Below, in pieces: positions 34,502 to 44,556 of a stretch of 64,000 nucleotides of DNA. This DNA comes from Streptomyces sp. SDr-06 (lineage in GTDB: Bacteria; Actinomycetota; Actinomycetes; Streptomycetales; Streptomycetaceae), in contig NZ_QOLA01000002.1 of NCBI RefSeq assembly GCF_003324565.1, positions 558,001-622,000 on the forward strand, written 5' to 3'. A program made the position numbers and the translations under genes. The notes below the pieces were generated by a model. It searched no databases. It saw only the letters and a program-made list of their open reading frames with translations, and was not told the DNA's origin. The stretch's first letter is position 1; each line of letters starts with the position of its first letter.

Positions 34502-35134
34502 CTAGATCCCGAGCTTCGCCTCCAGCGCCCGCGCCGACGCGTCCTTGTCCCCCTCGATGTCGACCTGGGCCGCCTCCTGGCGGCCGTATGCGAACAGGGT
34601 GAGCTCGCCCGGCTCGCCGGTGACCGTCACCACCGGGGTGCCCTTGTGCGCCACCGCCGTCTGGCCGTCCGGGCGGCGCAGCACGATGCCCACCGGGGAC
34701 TTGCGGCCCATCATCCGGGCCGCCTTCTCCAGCCGGGACCACAGGGCGTCCGCGAACACCGGATCGAGCTCGCGGGGCGTCCAGTCCGGCTGGGCCCGGC
34801 GGACGTCCTCGGCGTGCACGTAGAACTCCACCGCGTTGGCGCCCTCGTCGACCTGCTTGAGGTTGTACGGGGAGTACTTCGGCGGGCCGGTGCGGATCAG
34901 CTGGATCAGTTCCTCGTACGGCTTCGCGGCGAATTCCGCCTGGACCCGGTCGAGGCGGTTCTTCAGGGCCGGGATCACGATCCCGCCCGCCGCGTCGAGG
35001 CGCCGCTCGCGCACCACGACATGGGCCGCGAGTTCGCGGGCCGTCCAGCCCTCGCAGAGGGTCGGTGCCTCGGGGCCCGCCGCCTCCAACAGGTCGGCGA
35101 GCAGAAGCCGTTCACGCTTGGCATGGGTCGACAT
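34502..35134 (-). CDS. TIGR03085 family (DinB-like metal-binding) protein
   Basis: A 210-aa protein of the mycothiol-dependent maleylpyruvate isomerase/DinB-like four-helix fold. N-terminal [42 protein letters not shown] contains the conserved Trp and His, with later [13 protein letters not shown] supplying further metal ligands. Actinobacterial members often use mycothiol, but the substrate here is not known. ATG 35134 begins the conserved region. Convergent with the MFS gene (10-base gap), divergent from hisI. Confidence 0.88.
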   Translation of the reverse strand: MSTHAKRERLLLADLLEAAGPEAPTLCEGWTARELAAHVVVRERRLDAAGGIVIPALKNRLDRVQAEFAAKPYEELIQLIRTGPPKYSPYNLKQVDEGANAVEFYVHAEDVRRAQPDWTPRELDPVFADALWSRLEKAARMMGRKSPVGIVLRRPDGQTAVAHKGTPVVTVTGEPGELTLFAYGRQEAAQVDIEGDKDASARALEAKLGI

Positions 35135-35217
35135 GTCCGCCAGGGTACGGCCGCCCGGGTCGTCCGGACAGTGGACGCACCGCCCGGGAGCCCTCGCGGT
35201 CACGGCAGAATGGGGGC

Positions 35218-35568
35218 ATGACCAGCAATCTCGACCCCGCCATCGCCGCCCGCCTCAAGCGGGGCGCGGATGGTCTGGTCCCGGCCATCGCCCAGCAGTA
35301 CGACACCGGCGAGGTGCTCATGCTCGGGTGGATGGACGACGAGGCCCTGCACCGCACGCTGACCACCGGCCGCTGCACGTACTGGTCGCGCAGCCGTCAG
35401 GAGTACTGGGTCAAGGGGGACACCTCCGGGCACGTCCAGCACGTGAAGTCGGTCGCCCTGGACTGTGACGCGGACACGGTCCTGGTCAAGGTCGACCAGG
35501 TCGGCGCCGCCTGCCACACCGGCGAGCGCACCTGCTTCGACGCCGACGTACTCGACCTCGGGAAGTAG
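35218..35568 (+). CDS. hisI: Phosphoribosyl-AMP cyclohydrolase
   Basis: Third step of histidine synthesis, 116 aa, without the HisE domain fused in E. coli. Motifs: [34 protein letters not shown], and metal-binding [13 protein letters not shown] and [10 protein letters not shown] (Cys ligands). ATG 35218. It lies 2.7 kb from the main his operon and 5 bases before trpE, so it is transcribed with trp genes. Confidence 0.97.
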   Translation: MTSNLDPAIAARLKRGADGLVPAIAQQYDTGEVLMLGWMDDEALHRTLTTGRCTYWSRSRQEYWVKGDTSGHVQHVKSVALDCDADTVLVKVDQVGAACHTGERTCFDADVLDLGK

Positions 35569-35573
35569 CCGAC

Positions 35574-37055
35574 ATGGACCTGGACACCTTCCGCAAGCTC
35601 GCCGTCGACCGCCGGGTCATCCCGGTCCACCGCCGCCTGCTCGCGGACGGCGACACCCCGGTGGGCCTCTACCGCAAGCTCGCCGCCGAGCGGCCCGGCA
35701 CCTTCCTGCTGGAATCCGCGGATGGGGGCACCTGGTCGCGGTACTCCTTCGTCGGCGTACGCTCCGCCGCGACCCTCACCGTCCGTGCCGGCGAGGCCCA
35801 CTGGATCGGCACGCCGCCGGTCGGCGTCCCCACTTCGGGTGATCCTCTGGCGGCCCTGAAGGCCACCGTCGAGGCCCTGCACACGCCGCGCGACCTGGTC
35901 GCGGGCATGCCACCCTTCACCGGCGGCATGGTCGGCTACCTCGGCTACGACATCGTGCGCCGCCTGGAGCGGATCGGCGAGCACGGGGGCGACGACCTGG
36001 AGCTGCCCGAGCTGACGATGCTGCTCACCTCCGACCTCGCGGTGCTCGACCACTGGGACGGCTCGGTCCTGCTGATCGCCAACGCGATCAACCACAACGA
36101 CCTCGACACCGGCGTCGACGAGGCGTATGAGGACGCCGTGGCCCGGCTCGACGCGATGCAGGCCGACCTCGCGAAGCCCGCCGAGTACGTGCCGGTCGCG
36201 CTCCCCGAGTCGGAACTGCCCGCGTACACGGCGCTGTGGGGCGGGGCGGCCTACCAGGACGCCGTCGAGGACGTCAAGGAGCGCATCCGGGCCGGCGAGG
36301 CCTTCCAGGTGGTGCCCTCGCAGCGCTTCGAAACCCCGTGCGGCGCAAGCGCGCTGGACGTCTACCGGGTACTGCGGGCGACCAACCCGTCGCCGTACAT
36401 GTACCTGTTCCGCTTCGACGGCTTCGACGTCGTCGGCTCCAGCCCCGAGGCGCTCGTCAAGGTCGAGGACGGGCGGGCGATGCTCCACCCGATCGCCGGG
36501 ACCCGGCCGCGCGGCGCCACCCCACAGCGCGACCAGGCGCTTGCCGACGAGCTGCTCGGCGACCCCAAGGAGCGGGCCGAGCACCTCATGCTCGTCGACC
36601 TCGGCCGCAACGACCTGGGCCGGGTCTGCGAACCCGGCTCGGTGGAGGTCGTGGACTTCATGTCGATCGAGCGGTACTCGCACGTGATGCACATCGTGTC
36701 GACCGTGACCGGCCGGGTCGCCGAGGGACGCACCGCCTTCGACGTCCTGACGGCCTGCTTCCCGGCCGGCACGCTCTCCGGCGCCCCCAAGCCCCGTGCG
36801 ATGCAGATCATCGAGGAGCTCGAACCCACCCGCCGCGGGCTCTACGGGGGCTGTGTCGGCTACCTCGACTTCGCCGGGGACTCCGACACCGCCATCGCCA
36901 TCCGCACCGCGCTGCTGCGGGACGGCACGGCGTATGTGCAGGCCGGAGCCGGCGTGGTCGCCGACTCCGACCCGGCGGCCGAGGACGCCGAGTGCCGCAA
37001 CAAGGCGGCCGCCGTCCTGCGCGCCGTCAACACGGCCAACCGGCTCAGCCGGTGA
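35574..37055 (+). CDS. trpE: Anthranilate synthase component I
   Basis: Makes anthranilate from chorismate using ammonia from a TrpG partner not seen in this window. Product 493 aa. N-terminal feedback-sensing domain ([17 protein letters not shown]) and chorismate-binding C-terminal domain with [21 protein letters not shown] and [16 protein letters not shown] 35574 is 5 bases after hisI. Its 3' end overlaps the convergent S53 protease gene by 11 bases. Confidence 0.97.
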   Translation: MDLDTFRKLAVDRRVIPVHRRLLADGDTPVGLYRKLAAERPGTFLLESADGGTWSRYSFVGVRSAATLTVRAGEAHWIGTPPVGVPTSGDPLAALKATVEALHTPRDLVAGMPPFTGGMVGYLGYDIVRRLERIGEHGGDDLELPELTMLLTSDLAVLDHWDGSVLLIANAINHNDLDTGVDEAYEDAVARLDAMQADLAKPAEYVPVALPESELPAYTALWGGAAYQDAVEDVKERIRAGEAFQVVPSQRFETPCGASALDVYRVLRATNPSPYMYLFRFDGFDVVGSSPEALVKVEDGRAMLHPIAGTRPRGATPQRDQALADELLGDPKERAEHLMLVDLGRNDLGRVCEPGSVEVVDFMSIERYSHVMHIVSTVTGRVAEGRTAFDVLTACFPAGTLSGAPKPRAMQIIEELEPTRRGLYGGCVGYLDFAGDSDTAIAIRTALLRDGTAYVQAGAGVVADSDPAAEDAECRNKAAAVLRAVNTANRLSR

Positions 37056-38262
37056 ACGCGGCGGTCCCGTTCGGGGTGCCGAGCCCCGACGGGCCGTCGT
37101 AGCCGCTGCCTCCCTGGCACAGGTAGGCCGGGGAGCAGCTGCCGTTGGAGCCGCTCGTCACGTCGTTGAGCGAACCGGTGTGGGCGTACGGGAACGAGGC
37201 CGGCGTGGAGCCCTGGGACGGGGCGCCCGCCAGCGCGTACACCGCGGCGATCAGCGGCGAGGAGGCGCTGGTGCCGCCGAACACCTCCCAGCCGGTGTCC
37301 TGGCCGTAGGTGTCGTAGACCGCGACCCCGGTCTGCGGGTCGGCGACCGCCGAGACGTCGGCGACGGTCCGCTTCGCGCAGCCGGTGTCCTTCTGCCAGC
37401 TCGGCTTGGCGTCGTAGCCGGAGCAGCCGGAACCGGCGCCGCTCCACACGCTGTCGGTCCAACCGCGGCTGTTGGAGGCGGTGTTGAGCGAGGTGCCGCC
37501 GACGGCGGTGACATAGCGGGAGGCCGCCGGGTACTCCACGCCGTACCCGCCGTCACCGGAGCTCACGGTGATCGCGACGCCCGGGTGGTTGAAGTACGTG
37601 GTGTCGTAGGAGGAGTCGGCGGACGACTCGCCGCCGCCGTAGCTGTTGGAGACGTACTTCGCGCCGAGCGACACCGCGGTGTTCACGGCGGTGCCGAGGT
37701 TGGTCATGGACGAGGTGGTGGCCTCGACCAGCAGGATCTTGCAGTTGGGGCAGGCCGCGCTGACCATGTCGAGGTCGAGGGATATCTCCTCGGCCCAGCC
37801 CGCGTCGGCGCGCGGCAGCTTGGAGGTGCCGCTCTGGCCGACCTTCCTGAAGCAGCCGTTGGCCGTGGTGCAGGCCGCGAGCCCGTACTGCGCGCGGTAG
37901 GTCGCGAGGTCGGACTCGGCCTTGGGATCGTCGTAGGCGTCGACGATGGCCACGGTCCGGCCCGAACCGGCCGTCGACGACGGCAGTTTGTAGGCGGCCT
38001 GGAGCGAGGCGGGGCCGTAGCCGGAGGGCGCGGCGGCGGCGGTCAGCGCGCGCTCGGCGTCGGCGGACGCGACCTTGCCGCCGGTCACCTTGAGCGCCTT
38101 GCAGGCCATGTCGTCCACGCGCGTGGGAGCCGCGCAGGAGCGGGCGATGGCGACGTGTGCCGAGGGCGAGGGGGCGGCCGCCTGGGCGAGGGGAGTCGCG
38201 AGGGCGAGCGCCGTGGCGGCCACGATGGCGGCCGGGGCGGTGGGGGAGAGGGATCTGCGCAA
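37045..38262 (-). CDS. Secreted S53 (sedolisin) family serine-carboxyl protease
   Basis: A 405-aa exported protease. A signal peptide covers about residues 1-29 (basic RRSLSPTAP, hydrophobic core, AQA-AP cleavage). Catalytic Glu and Asp lie in [13 protein letters not shown] (near 155-160), the oxyanion Asp in [10 protein letters not shown] and the nucleophile in GGTSASSPL (near 330). There is little room for the long pro-domain usual for sedolisins. Start is TTG 38262, with GGAGG 7 bases upstream. It overlaps the trpE 3' end by 11 bases on the opposite strand and interrupts the trp gene order seen in S. coelicolor. Confidence 0.92.
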   Translation of the reverse strand: MRRSLSPTAPAAIVAATALALATPLAQAAAPSPSAHVAIARSCAAPTRVDDMACKALKVTGGKVASADAERALTAAAAPSGYGPASLQAAYKLPSSTAGSGRTVAIVDAYDDPKAESDLATYRAQYGLAACTTANGCFRKVGQSGTSKLPRADAGWAEEISLDLDMVSAACPNCKILLVEATTSSMTNLGTAVNTAVSLGAKYVSNSYGGGESSADSSYDTTYFNHPGVAITVSSGDGGYGVEYPAASRYVTAVGGTSLNTASNSRGWTDSVWSGAGSGCSGYDAKPSWQKDTGCAKRTVADVSAVADPQTGVAVYDTYGQDTGWEVFGGTSASSPLIAAVYALAGAPSQGSTPASFPYAHTGSLNDVTSGSNGSCSPAYLCQGGSGYDGPSGLGTPNGTAAFTG

Positions 38263-38568
38263 CGTACTGCCTCCGTGTGGTGGGTGAACCAGGAGCCGTG
38301 GGGGGTGCGCGGTTCGGGCCGTACCGCGTGGTGCGCGGCACGGACCGGCGGTGAACCTAGGGGTGATGCGGGCATGCCAACAAGGCGCCGACCGGAATCT
38401 CTATCGCCGCTTTGCCTTCGAGACCCGTTGGGGGAGAGTTCACGGGTGGTTCCGGGACAGGCGATGGCCGTTCGATTGCCCGCTCTTGGTTCCCCGCGGC
38501 CCGCCGCCGTGGCAAGGACACGGCCCCCGGGTGCGGCGCCGGGCCGCGCGCAGGCGATAGTGGAGTAC
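38263..38568. promoter_or_regulatory. Divergent intergenic region
   Basis: 306 bases between the S53 protease start and the next plus-strand gene. It must carry promoters for both, since the protease gene cuts trpE off from the following trp genes. No strong hairpin, repeat or extra gene seen. Confidence 0.5.
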
Positions 38569-39216
38569 GTGAGTGCCGCATCCGTACCCCAGCCCCGTGC
38601 CGAAGCAGCCGCGCCGTCCGCCCGCGGCGGCGGCCGCCGCAGCCTGGCCGCCGCACTGCTCGCCGGCGCCGTCGGCGCCGCCGTCGTCCTGATGGCCTCC
38701 GGGCAGACCTGGGCGCACGGCAACGCCGCCGTCGGCGGTGGCGCGCTGCCGCTGAAGGCCTCCGGCGGCGACATCACCGGCGTCCCCTCCGCCCTCGCGA
38801 TCGTCGGTCTGGCCGCGCTGGTGGCCGTCTTCGCCGTGCGCGGCGCGGGCCGCGTCCTGGTCGCCGTGCTGCTCACGCTCAGCGGCGCGGGCGCCGCGGT
38901 GACCGCCTGGCTCGGCGTCGGCGACAGTGCCGCCCTGGACGAGAAGGCGGCCAAGGCCAGCGGCGACGCCGCCGCCACGGTCGACGCCCTCACCCACACC
39001 GGCTGGCCCTACGTCGCCGTCGCGGGCGGTGTGCTGCTTCTACTCGCCGGGCTCCTCGCGCTCCGCTTCGGCGCGGCGTGGCCCGCGATGGGCGGCCGCT
39101 ACGAGCGCGACGGCACCCCCCGCCCGCGCAAGGCGCGCACCGCGCCCGACCCGGAGCGCCCCGAGGAACTCTGGAAGGCGCTGGACCGCGGCGAGGACCC
39201 GACGCGCGAGAGCTGA
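38569..39216 (+). CDS. Trp-operon-associated membrane protein (Trp_oprn_chp)
   Basis: A 215-aa protein with four hydrophobic segments (near residues 28-45, 68-88, 95-115, 147-168) and a charged C-terminus (PDPERPEELWKALDRGEDPT). It matches the TIGR02234/Trp_oprn_chp type found beside trp genes in actinomycetes. Start GTG 38569 is used; GTG 38560 is in frame. Neither has a strong ribosome site. Function unknown; a role in tryptophan export or sensing has not been shown. Confidence 0.85.
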   Translation: MSAASVPQPRAEAAAPSARGGGRRSLAAALLAGAVGAAVVLMASGQTWAHGNAAVGGGALPLKASGGDITGVPSALAIVGLAALVAVFAVRGAGRVLVAVLLTLSGAGAAVTAWLGVGDSAALDEKAAKASGDAAATVDALTHTGWPYVAVAGGVLLLLAGLLALRFGAAWPAMGGRYERDGTPRPRKARTAPDPERPEELWKALDRGEDPTRES

Positions 39217-39217
39217 C

Positions 39218-39247
39218 CCCCGCACTCGGGCATCGCCCGCGGTGCGG
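39218..39247 (+). terminator. Possible terminator
   Basis: CCCGCACTCGGGC and GCCCGCGGTGCGGG can pair imperfectly (about 11 pairs) just after the membrane-protein stop. No U-tract. Confidence 0.45.
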
Positions 39248-39360
39248 GACAATGGGACCGAGCGTCGGGTTCGACGACAGCGCCGGCAGCCACGAAGCGC
39301 CGACGGCCGGCGCCGACCATGACGACGACAACACGGAAACACCTACGAGGAGCAACCCCC

Positions 39361-39630
39361 ATGGCGAAGAGCGGCCACGGCCACACCCCGGCAGCCTGGA
39401 CCGGTGTCATCATTGCCTTCATCGGATTCTGCGTGACCTGCGTCTTCATAGTGGCCGCCAACCCGGTGGGCTTCTGGGCCGGCATCGCACTCCTCGGCAT
39501 CGCCGCCGTCGTCGGCGGCGTCATGAAGATGGCCGGCCTCGGCACCCCCAAGGACACGCCCGAGATCGCCCGCATGCGCGAGGACGCCGCCGCCAAGGTG
39601 CGCGCCCATCTCGAGGCCCAGGCCGGCTGA
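39361..39630 (+). CDS. HGxxPAAW-motif membrane protein
   Basis: An 89-aa protein with the N-terminal motif HGHTPAAWTGV, two hydrophobic segments (residues about 15-35 and 40-60) and a charged cytoplasmic tail. The HGxxPAAW motif defines a small actinobacterial family next to trp genes. ATG 39361 has AGGAG 8-10 bases upstream. Function unknown. Confidence 0.9.
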   Translation: MAKSGHGHTPAAWTGVIIAFIGFCVTCVFIVAANPVGFWAGIALLGIAAVVGGVMKMAGLGTPKDTPEIARMREDAAAKVRAHLEAQAG

Positions 39631-39648
39631 GCCCACCGCCACCGCGCG

Positions 39649-39677
39649 AGGCGCAGCCCGGACGGGCTGCGCCTTTC
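39649..39677 (+). terminator. Terminator after the HGxxPAAW gene
   Basis: An 11-bp stem AGGCGCAGCCC/GGGCTGCGCCT (39649-39659 with 39664-39674) followed by TTT. It rules out GTG 39681 as a likely start of the next gene. Confidence 0.8.
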
Positions 39678-39701
39678 CATGTGAACGGGGACAATCACCC
39701 A

Positions 39702-40142
39702 GTGGACGCAGCCCAGCCGAACCCCGCCCCGGCCCGCCCGGCGGACACCCCGGCCCGCAGGCTCCTCGTGCCGCTGGGCACGCTCGGCGCGGTGGCCTCG
39801 GCCTTCGCGTACGTGGGCCTGGTCGACCCGAACCAGCCGGGCCACTACCCGGTCTGCCCGCTGTTCCGGCTCACCGGGGTGTACTGCCCGGGCTGCGGCG
39901 GGCTGCGCAGCGCGCACGACTTCATCACCGGGCACTTCGCCGCGGCCCTGCACGCCAACGCGCTGGCTGTCGCCGGCTATCTGCTCTTCGCCGCCGGATG
40001 GGTGCTCTGGGCCGTCCGCTCGGCCCGGGGACTGCCTCTGCGCTTCGCGCCGAGCGACCGCCAGTGGTGGCTGATCGGATCGGTCGTGGTGGTGTTCTCG
40101 GTGGTCCGGAACCTGCCGTTCGGCTCCGCGCTCGCCCCCTGA
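39702..40142 (+). CDS. DUF2752 membrane protein
   Basis: A 146-aa membrane protein. The family motif CPLFRLTGVYCPGCGGLRSAHDF is at residues about 48-70; two or three hydrophobic segments follow. DUF2752 proteins carry this CPxCGxxR core whose role is unknown. GTG 39702 is preferred because the in-frame GTG at 39681 lies against a terminator stem. In the same position as in other streptomycetes, between the HGxxPAAW gene and trpC. Confidence 0.88.
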   Translation: MDAAQPNPAPARPADTPARRLLVPLGTLGAVASAFAYVGLVDPNQPGHYPVCPLFRLTGVYCPGCGGLRSAHDFITGHFAAALHANALAVAGYLLFAAGWVLWAVRSARGLPLRFAPSDRQWWLIGSVVVVFSVVRNLPFGSALAP

Positions 40143-40308
40143 CGTAATCGGCGAACCCGCAGGTGACGTCCCACGTGCTGGGACGCCGGTCAACCGGATG
40201 CGACCCGTTCGCCCCGGTGCGGATACCATCGTCATGGCTGATCGTGACCGCTCGTGCGCGTCACCCTCGTCCTGACCGACATCACCGTCCCGGAAGGGGG
40301 CCGCTCGC

Positions 40309-41118
40309 GTGAGTGTGCTCGACGAGATCATCGACGGCGTCCGCGCCGACCTCGCAGAGCGGCAGGCGCGTGTCAGCCTCGACGAGCTCAAGGAGCGCGC
40401 CGCCAAGGCGCCCGCGGCCCGCGACGGCGTCGCGGCCCTGCGCGGAGACGGCGTGAAGGTCATCTGCGAGGTCAAGCGCTCCAGCCCCTCCAAGGGCGCG
40501 CTCGCCGCCATCGCGGACCCGGCCGCTCTCGCCGCCGACTACGAGGCGGGCGGCGCGTCCGTCATCTCCGTCCTGACCGAGCAGCGCCGCTTCGGGGGCT
40601 CCCTCGCCGACCTGGAGGCCGTCCGCGCCAAGGTCGACATCCCGGTCCTGCGCAAGGACTTCATCGTCACGGCCTACCAGCTGTGGGAGGCCCGCGCGCA
40701 CGGCGCCGACCTCGCGCTGCTCATCGTGGCCGCCCTGGACCAGCCGGCCCTGGTGTCGCTGATCGAGCGCGCCGAGTCGATCGGGCTGACCCCGCTGGTC
40801 GAGGTGCACGACGAGGACGAGGTCGAGCGGGCGGTCGACGCGGGCGCCAGGATCATCGGCGTCAACGCGCGCAACCTGAAGGACCTCAAGGTCGACCGGA
40901 CCACCTTCGAGCGGGTCGCCCCGGAGATCCCGAACCACATCGTCAAGATCGCCGAGTCCGGCGTCCGCGGCCCGCACGACCTCATCGCGTACGCCAACGC
41001 GGGCGCCGACGCCGTGCTGGTCGGCGAGTCCCTGGTCACCGGCAAGGACCCGCGCGCGGCCGTCGCCGACCTGGTCGCCGCGGGCGCCCACCCGGCCCTG
41101 CGCCACGGGCGGAGCTGA
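40309..41118 (+). CDS. trpC: Indole-3-glycerol phosphate synthase
   Basis: Closes the indole ring: converts CdRP to indole-3-glycerol phosphate. A 269-aa (beta/alpha)8-barrel with catalytic Lys/Glu in [13 protein letters not shown] and [16 protein letters not shown], and phosphate loop [13 protein letters not shown] 40309, with GGAAGGGGG about 9 bases upstream. A 165-base leader before it shows no Trp-rich leader peptide. First of the trpC-trpM-trpB-trpA group. Confidence 0.96.
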   Translation: MSVLDEIIDGVRADLAERQARVSLDELKERAAKAPAARDGVAALRGDGVKVICEVKRSSPSKGALAAIADPAALAADYEAGGASVISVLTEQRRFGGSLADLEAVRAKVDIPVLRKDFIVTAYQLWEARAHGADLALLIVAALDQPALVSLIERAESIGLTPLVEVHDEDEVERAVDAGARIIGVNARNLKDLKVDRTTFERVAPEIPNHIVKIAESGVRGPHDLIAYANAGADAVLVGESLVTGKDPRAAVADLVAAGAHPALRHGRS

Positions 41119-41121
41119 CCC

Positions 41122-41316
41122 GTGTCCCTCGTCCCCCCGCTCTCGACGTCGTTCGAGCAGGGGAGTCCCCACTCCCGCCTCGCACCCGGCTGCCGCCCCC
41201 GCGGCTGCCGCGCTCCGGCGCGCCGGGTGCACGGGCGGCGGGTGCGGTACGTGATCGGCTCGGAGCCCGGCCAGGTCAACGGCATGCGATGGCGCGGCGG
41301 CCCGACCGCCGCATGA
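41122..41316 (+). CDS. trpM: TrpM, small modulator of tryptophan synthesis
   Basis: A 64-aa basic protein between trpC and trpB, beginning 3 bases after the trpC stop (GTG 41122). The central part CRPRGCRAPARRVHGRRVRYVIG is Cys/Arg-rich and the end is EPGQVNGMRWRGG; both fit the TrpM protein of S. coelicolor as I remember it. TrpM was reported there to affect tryptophan production and differentiation. Composition and place, not a family search, support the name. Confidence 0.85.
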   Translation: MSLVPPLSTSFEQGSPHSRLAPGCRPRGCRAPARRVHGRRVRYVIGSEPGQVNGMRWRGGPTAA

Positions 41317-41329
41317 GCCGAGCCCCGCA

Positions 41330-41360
41330 AGGGGCGCGGGGAACTGCGCGACCAGCCACG
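41330..41360 (-). repeat. Dispersed 31-bp element, copy 2
   Basis: Identical over 31 bases to the reverse complement of 804-834. It starts 14 bases after the trpM stop and is preceded by CCCCGCAAGGGG, a small hairpin. It fills much of the 152-base trpM-trpB gap. Confidence 0.8.
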
Positions 41361-41468
41361 ACGGTCTGAAGTCGCGTCTCCACCTCATCACCTGCGGCGC
41401 CTGGGCGCACCCGTGCCAACCAGCCAACCCAGGACCCGGGGCCGCCAACGCCCCCGCGAGGTATCCGC

Positions 41469-42758
41469 ATGTCCCACGAGAACGAGTTCTTCGTACCCGA
41501 CCCACAGGGTCAAGTCCCCAGCGCCGAAGGGTACTTCGGCGCGTATGGCGGCAAGTTCATCCCCGAGGCGCTGGTCGCCGCGGTCGACGAGGTGGCCGTC
41601 GAGTACGACAAGGCCAAGCACGACCCCGCCTTCGCGGCCGAGCTCAACGACCTCATGGTCAACTACACCGGCCGCCCCAGCGCGCTGACCGAGGTGCCCC
41701 GGTTCGCCGAGCACGCGGGCGGTGCCCGGGTCTTCCTCAAGCGCGAGGACCTGAACCACACCGGCTCGCACAAGATCAACAATGTGCTCGGCCAGGCGCT
41801 GCTCACCAAGCGCATGGGCAAGACCCGGGTCATCGCGGAGACGGGAGCGGGCCAGCACGGCGTCGCCACCGCCACCGCCTGCGCCCTGTTCGGCCTCGAA
41901 TGCACCATCTACATGGGCGAGATCGACACCCAGCGCCAGGCGCTGAACGTCGCCCGGATGCGCATGCTGGGCGCCGAGGTCGTCCCGGTCGCCTCCGGCA
42001 GCCGCACCCTCAAGGACGCCATCAACGAGGCGTTCCGCGACTGGGTCGCCAACGTCGACCGCACCCATTACCTGTTCGGCACGGTCGCCGGACCGCACCC
42101 CTTCCCCGCGATGGTGCGCGACTTCCACCGCGTGATCGGCGTCGAGGCCCGCCGCCAGATCCTGGAGCGCGCCGGGCGCCTGCCCGACGCGGCGGTGGCC
42201 TGCGTGGGCGGCGGCTCGAACGCGATCGGCCTGTTCCACGCCTTCATCCCGGACGCCTCCGTACGCCTCATCGGCTGCGAGCCGGCCGGTCACGGCGTGG
42301 AGACCGGTGAGCACGCGGCCACCCTGACCGCCGGCGAGCCCGGCATCCTGCACGGCTCGCGGTCCTACGTCCTCCAGGACGAGGAGGGCCAGATCACCGA
42401 GCCCTACTCCATCTCGGCGGGCCTGGACTACCCGGGCATCGGCCCCGAGCACTCCTACCTCAAGGACACCGGCCGCGGCGAGTACCGCGCGGTCACCGAC
42501 GACGCGGCGATGCAGGCCCTGCGGCTGCTCTCGCGCACCGAGGGCATCATCCCGGCGATCGAGTCGGCGCACGCGCTCGCGGGCGCGCTCGACGTCGGCA
42601 AGGAGCTCGGCGAGGACGGTCTGATCGTGATCAACCTGTCCGGCCGCGGCGACAAGGACATGGACACCGCCGCGCGCTACTTCGGCCTGTACGGCACCGA
42701 CGCCGAGGTGGCCGCCGACGCCGCGGGCCTCGCCGAGATCGAGGGAGACGCGAAGTGA
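41469..42758 (+). CDS. trpB: Tryptophan synthase beta chain
   Basis: PLP enzyme that joins indole and serine. Product 429 aa with a 17-residue N-terminal extension. PLP Lys in [18 protein letters not shown] (near residue 100), phosphate loop [10 protein letters not shown], and [15 protein letters not shown] 41469 has GAGG 8 bases upstream. Its end overlaps trpA (GTGA). Confidence 0.97.
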   Translation: MSHENEFFVPDPQGQVPSAEGYFGAYGGKFIPEALVAAVDEVAVEYDKAKHDPAFAAELNDLMVNYTGRPSALTEVPRFAEHAGGARVFLKREDLNHTGSHKINNVLGQALLTKRMGKTRVIAETGAGQHGVATATACALFGLECTIYMGEIDTQRQALNVARMRMLGAEVVPVASGSRTLKDAINEAFRDWVANVDRTHYLFGTVAGPHPFPAMVRDFHRVIGVEARRQILERAGRLPDAAVACVGGGSNAIGLFHAFIPDASVRLIGCEPAGHGVETGEHAATLTAGEPGILHGSRSYVLQDEEGQITEPYSISAGLDYPGIGPEHSYLKDTGRGEYRAVTDDAAMQALRLLSRTEGIIPAIESAHALAGALDVGKELGEDGLIVINLSGRGDKDMDTAARYFGLYGTDAEVAADAAGLAEIEGDAK

Positions 42759-43570
42759 GCGGGAACGTACGACTGCTGGACGACACCCTCGCGCGGGCGA
42801 AGGCGGAGGACCGGGCCGCCCTCATCGCCTACCTGCCGGCCGGCTTCCCGACCGTCGACGGCGGCATCGAGGCCGCCAAGGCGGTCTTCGACGGCGGCGC
42901 CGACGTGGTCGAGATCGGCCTCCCGCACAGCGACCCGGTCCTGGACGGCCCCGTCATCCAGACCGCCGACGACATCGCCCTCAAGGGCGGCGTGAAGATC
43001 GCCGACGTGCTGCGCACGGTCCGCGAGGCCCACGCCGCCACCGGCAAGCCGGTCCTGGTCATGACGTACTGGAACCCGGTCGACCGCTACGGCGTCGAGC
43101 GCTTCACCGCCGAGCTCGCCGAGGCGGGCGGCGCGGGCTGCATCCTGCCCGACCTGCCGGTCCAGGAGGCCGGCCTGTGGCGCGAGCACGCCGAGAAGCA
43201 TGGCCTCGGCACGGTCTTCGTGGTCGCCCCGAGCAGCCGGGACGAGCGCCTCGCCACCATCACGGCGGCCGGTTCCGGCTTCGTGTACGCGGCGTCCCTG
43301 ATGGGCGTCACGGGCACCCGCGAGTCGGTCGGCGCCTCGGCCGAGGACCTGGTGCGCCGCACCCGGGCCACCACCGAACTCCCGGTCTGCGTGGGCCTCG
43401 GCGTCTCGAACGCGGTCCAGGCCAAGGAGGTCGCGGCCTTCGCCGACGGCGTGATCGTGGGCTCGGCCTTCGTCAAGCTCATGCTGGACGCGCCCGACCA
43501 CGCGGCGGGCCTCACCGCCGTACGGGAACTGGCGGCCGAGCTCGCCGAGGGCGTTCGCCGGGTGTCGTAG
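42755..43570 (+). CDS. trpA: Tryptophan synthase alpha chain
   Basis: Cleaves indole-3-glycerol phosphate to indole, which is channelled to TrpB. A 271-aa barrel protein with catalytic Glu and Asp in [28 protein letters not shown] and [16 protein letters not shown] 42755 overlaps the trpB stop by 4 bases. Followed by a terminator. Confidence 0.97.
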   Translation: MSGNVRLLDDTLARAKAEDRAALIAYLPAGFPTVDGGIEAAKAVFDGGADVVEIGLPHSDPVLDGPVIQTADDIALKGGVKIADVLRTVREAHAATGKPVLVMTYWNPVDRYGVERFTAELAEAGGAGCILPDLPVQEAGLWREHAEKHGLGTVFVVAPSSRDERLATITAAGSGFVYAASLMGVTGTRESVGASAEDLVRRTRATTELPVCVGLGVSNAVQAKEVAAFADGVIVGSAFVKLMLDAPDHAAGLTAVRELAAELAEGVRRVS

Positions 43571-43610
43571 CGCGCTCGTCGCACACCTCACCCGTACGGG
43601 TGGAAGTGGG

Positions 43611-43640
43611 ACCGGGGAGGCACGGGCGTGCCTCCCCGGT
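43611..43640 (+). terminator. Terminator after trpA
   Basis: A 13-14 bp perfect stem (43611-43624 with 43627-43640), ACCGGGGAGGCACG type, 40 bases after trpA. It includes an in-frame GTG (43628) that would otherwise extend the next gene. Confidence 0.85.
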
Positions 43641-43654
43641 TCGTTGCTGCGGGT

Positions 43655-44476
43655 GTGAGTGACAACCGTGAAGCGAAGCGGGCCGCGCGAGACCGGCTCA
43701 TCAAAGAACGCGAGCAGCAGAAGGCGGGCGAGCGCCGCCGGCGGCAGCTGATCGTGGCCGGGGCCGTGGTCTGCGTGCTCGGCCTGGCCGCCGTGATCGG
43801 CGTGATCGCCGCCAACGCGGGCGGCGGCGACGGCGCCAAGAGCGCGAGCACCAGCGGCCCGGTGGTGGCGCCCACCGGAGCCGACGACAAGGACAACCTG
43901 GCCATCCCGGTCGGCGCCGCCGACGCCCCCTCCACGCTCACGGTGTGGGAGGACTTCCGCTGCCCGGCCTGCGCGGCGTTCGAGAACGGCTTCAGGTCCA
44001 CCATTCACGAGCTGGAGAACAGCGGCCAGATCCGGGTCCAGTACCACCTGGCCACCCTCATCGACGACAAGACCCGCGGCAGCGGCTCGCTGCACGCGGC
44101 CAACGCGGCGGGCTGCGCCCAGGACGCGGGGAAGTTCTCCGCGTACCACGACGTCCTCTACACCAACCAGCCCGACGAGACGGACGACGCGTACGCCGAC
44201 AACAACAAGCTGCTCGATCTGGCCAAGAAGGTCCCGGGCCTGGACACCCCGGCCTTCCGCTCCTGCGTCGAGAACGGCACGCACAACAGCTGGGTCGTGA
44301 AGTCCAACGAGGCCTTCCAGGCGGGCAAGTTCAACGGCACGCCGACCGTGCAGCTCAATGGCGAATCGATCTTCCCGACCAAGGGCGGCGAGCAGATCAG
44401 CCCGGCCAGCCTGAAGAAGTGGGTCGCCGCGGCCAACAAGGGCAAGCCGGCCGGAAAGGCGACCCCGGCCTCCTGA
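43655..44476 (+). CDS. Membrane-anchored DsbA-like thioredoxin-fold protein
   Basis: A 273-aa protein: charged N-terminus (residues 1-28), one membrane segment (QLIVAGAVVCVLGLAAVIG), then a DsbA domain with active site CPAC in WEDFRCPACAAFENGF (near residue 100), and cis-Pro loop NGTPTVQLNG. An extra Cys pair occurs further on (AAGCAQD, RSCVENG). Expected extracytoplasmic thiol-disulfide role. GTG 43655 (VSDNREAKR) is chosen; GTG 43628 lies within the trpA terminator. Paralogue of the protein at 11288. Confidence 0.92.
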   Translation: MSDNREAKRAARDRLIKEREQQKAGERRRRQLIVAGAVVCVLGLAAVIGVIAANAGGGDGAKSASTSGPVVAPTGADDKDNLAIPVGAADAPSTLTVWEDFRCPACAAFENGFRSTIHELENSGQIRVQYHLATLIDDKTRGSGSLHAANAAGCAQDAGKFSAYHDVLYTNQPDETDDAYADNNKLLDLAKKVPGLDTPAFRSCVENGTHNSWVVKSNEAFQAGKFNGTPTVQLNGESIFPTKGGEQISPASLKKWVAAANKGKPAGKATPAS

Positions 44477-44505
44477 TCCGCGGGGGCTCTCGTTACTCAT
44501 AAGTT

Positions 44506-44536
44506 GCCGGGCGGGTTGCCGCTGCGCCCGCCCGGC
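44506..44536 (+). terminator. Terminator after the DsbA-like gene
   Basis: GCCGGGCGGG and CCCGCCCGGC form a perfect 10-bp stem with an 11-base loop, 29 bases after the stop and 20 bases before lgt. Confidence 0.7.
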
Positions 44537-44556
44537 ACGGTAGCGTCGTCCCTGCC

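Noticed and set aside
36796..39216. An 806-codon frame joining trpE-end DNA, antisense protease DNA and the Trp membrane protein
   Set aside because: Only the last 215 residues are conserved; the rest is antisense to the S53 gene.
40143..40308. Trp attenuator leader before trpC
   Set aside because: The only short frame (ATG 40234, 13 codons) has no Trp codons, and no terminator/antiterminator pair was found.
43628..43654. Earlier GTG start for the second DsbA-like protein
   Set aside because: The GTG lies inside the trpA terminator stem; GTG 43655 gives the usual charged N-terminus.
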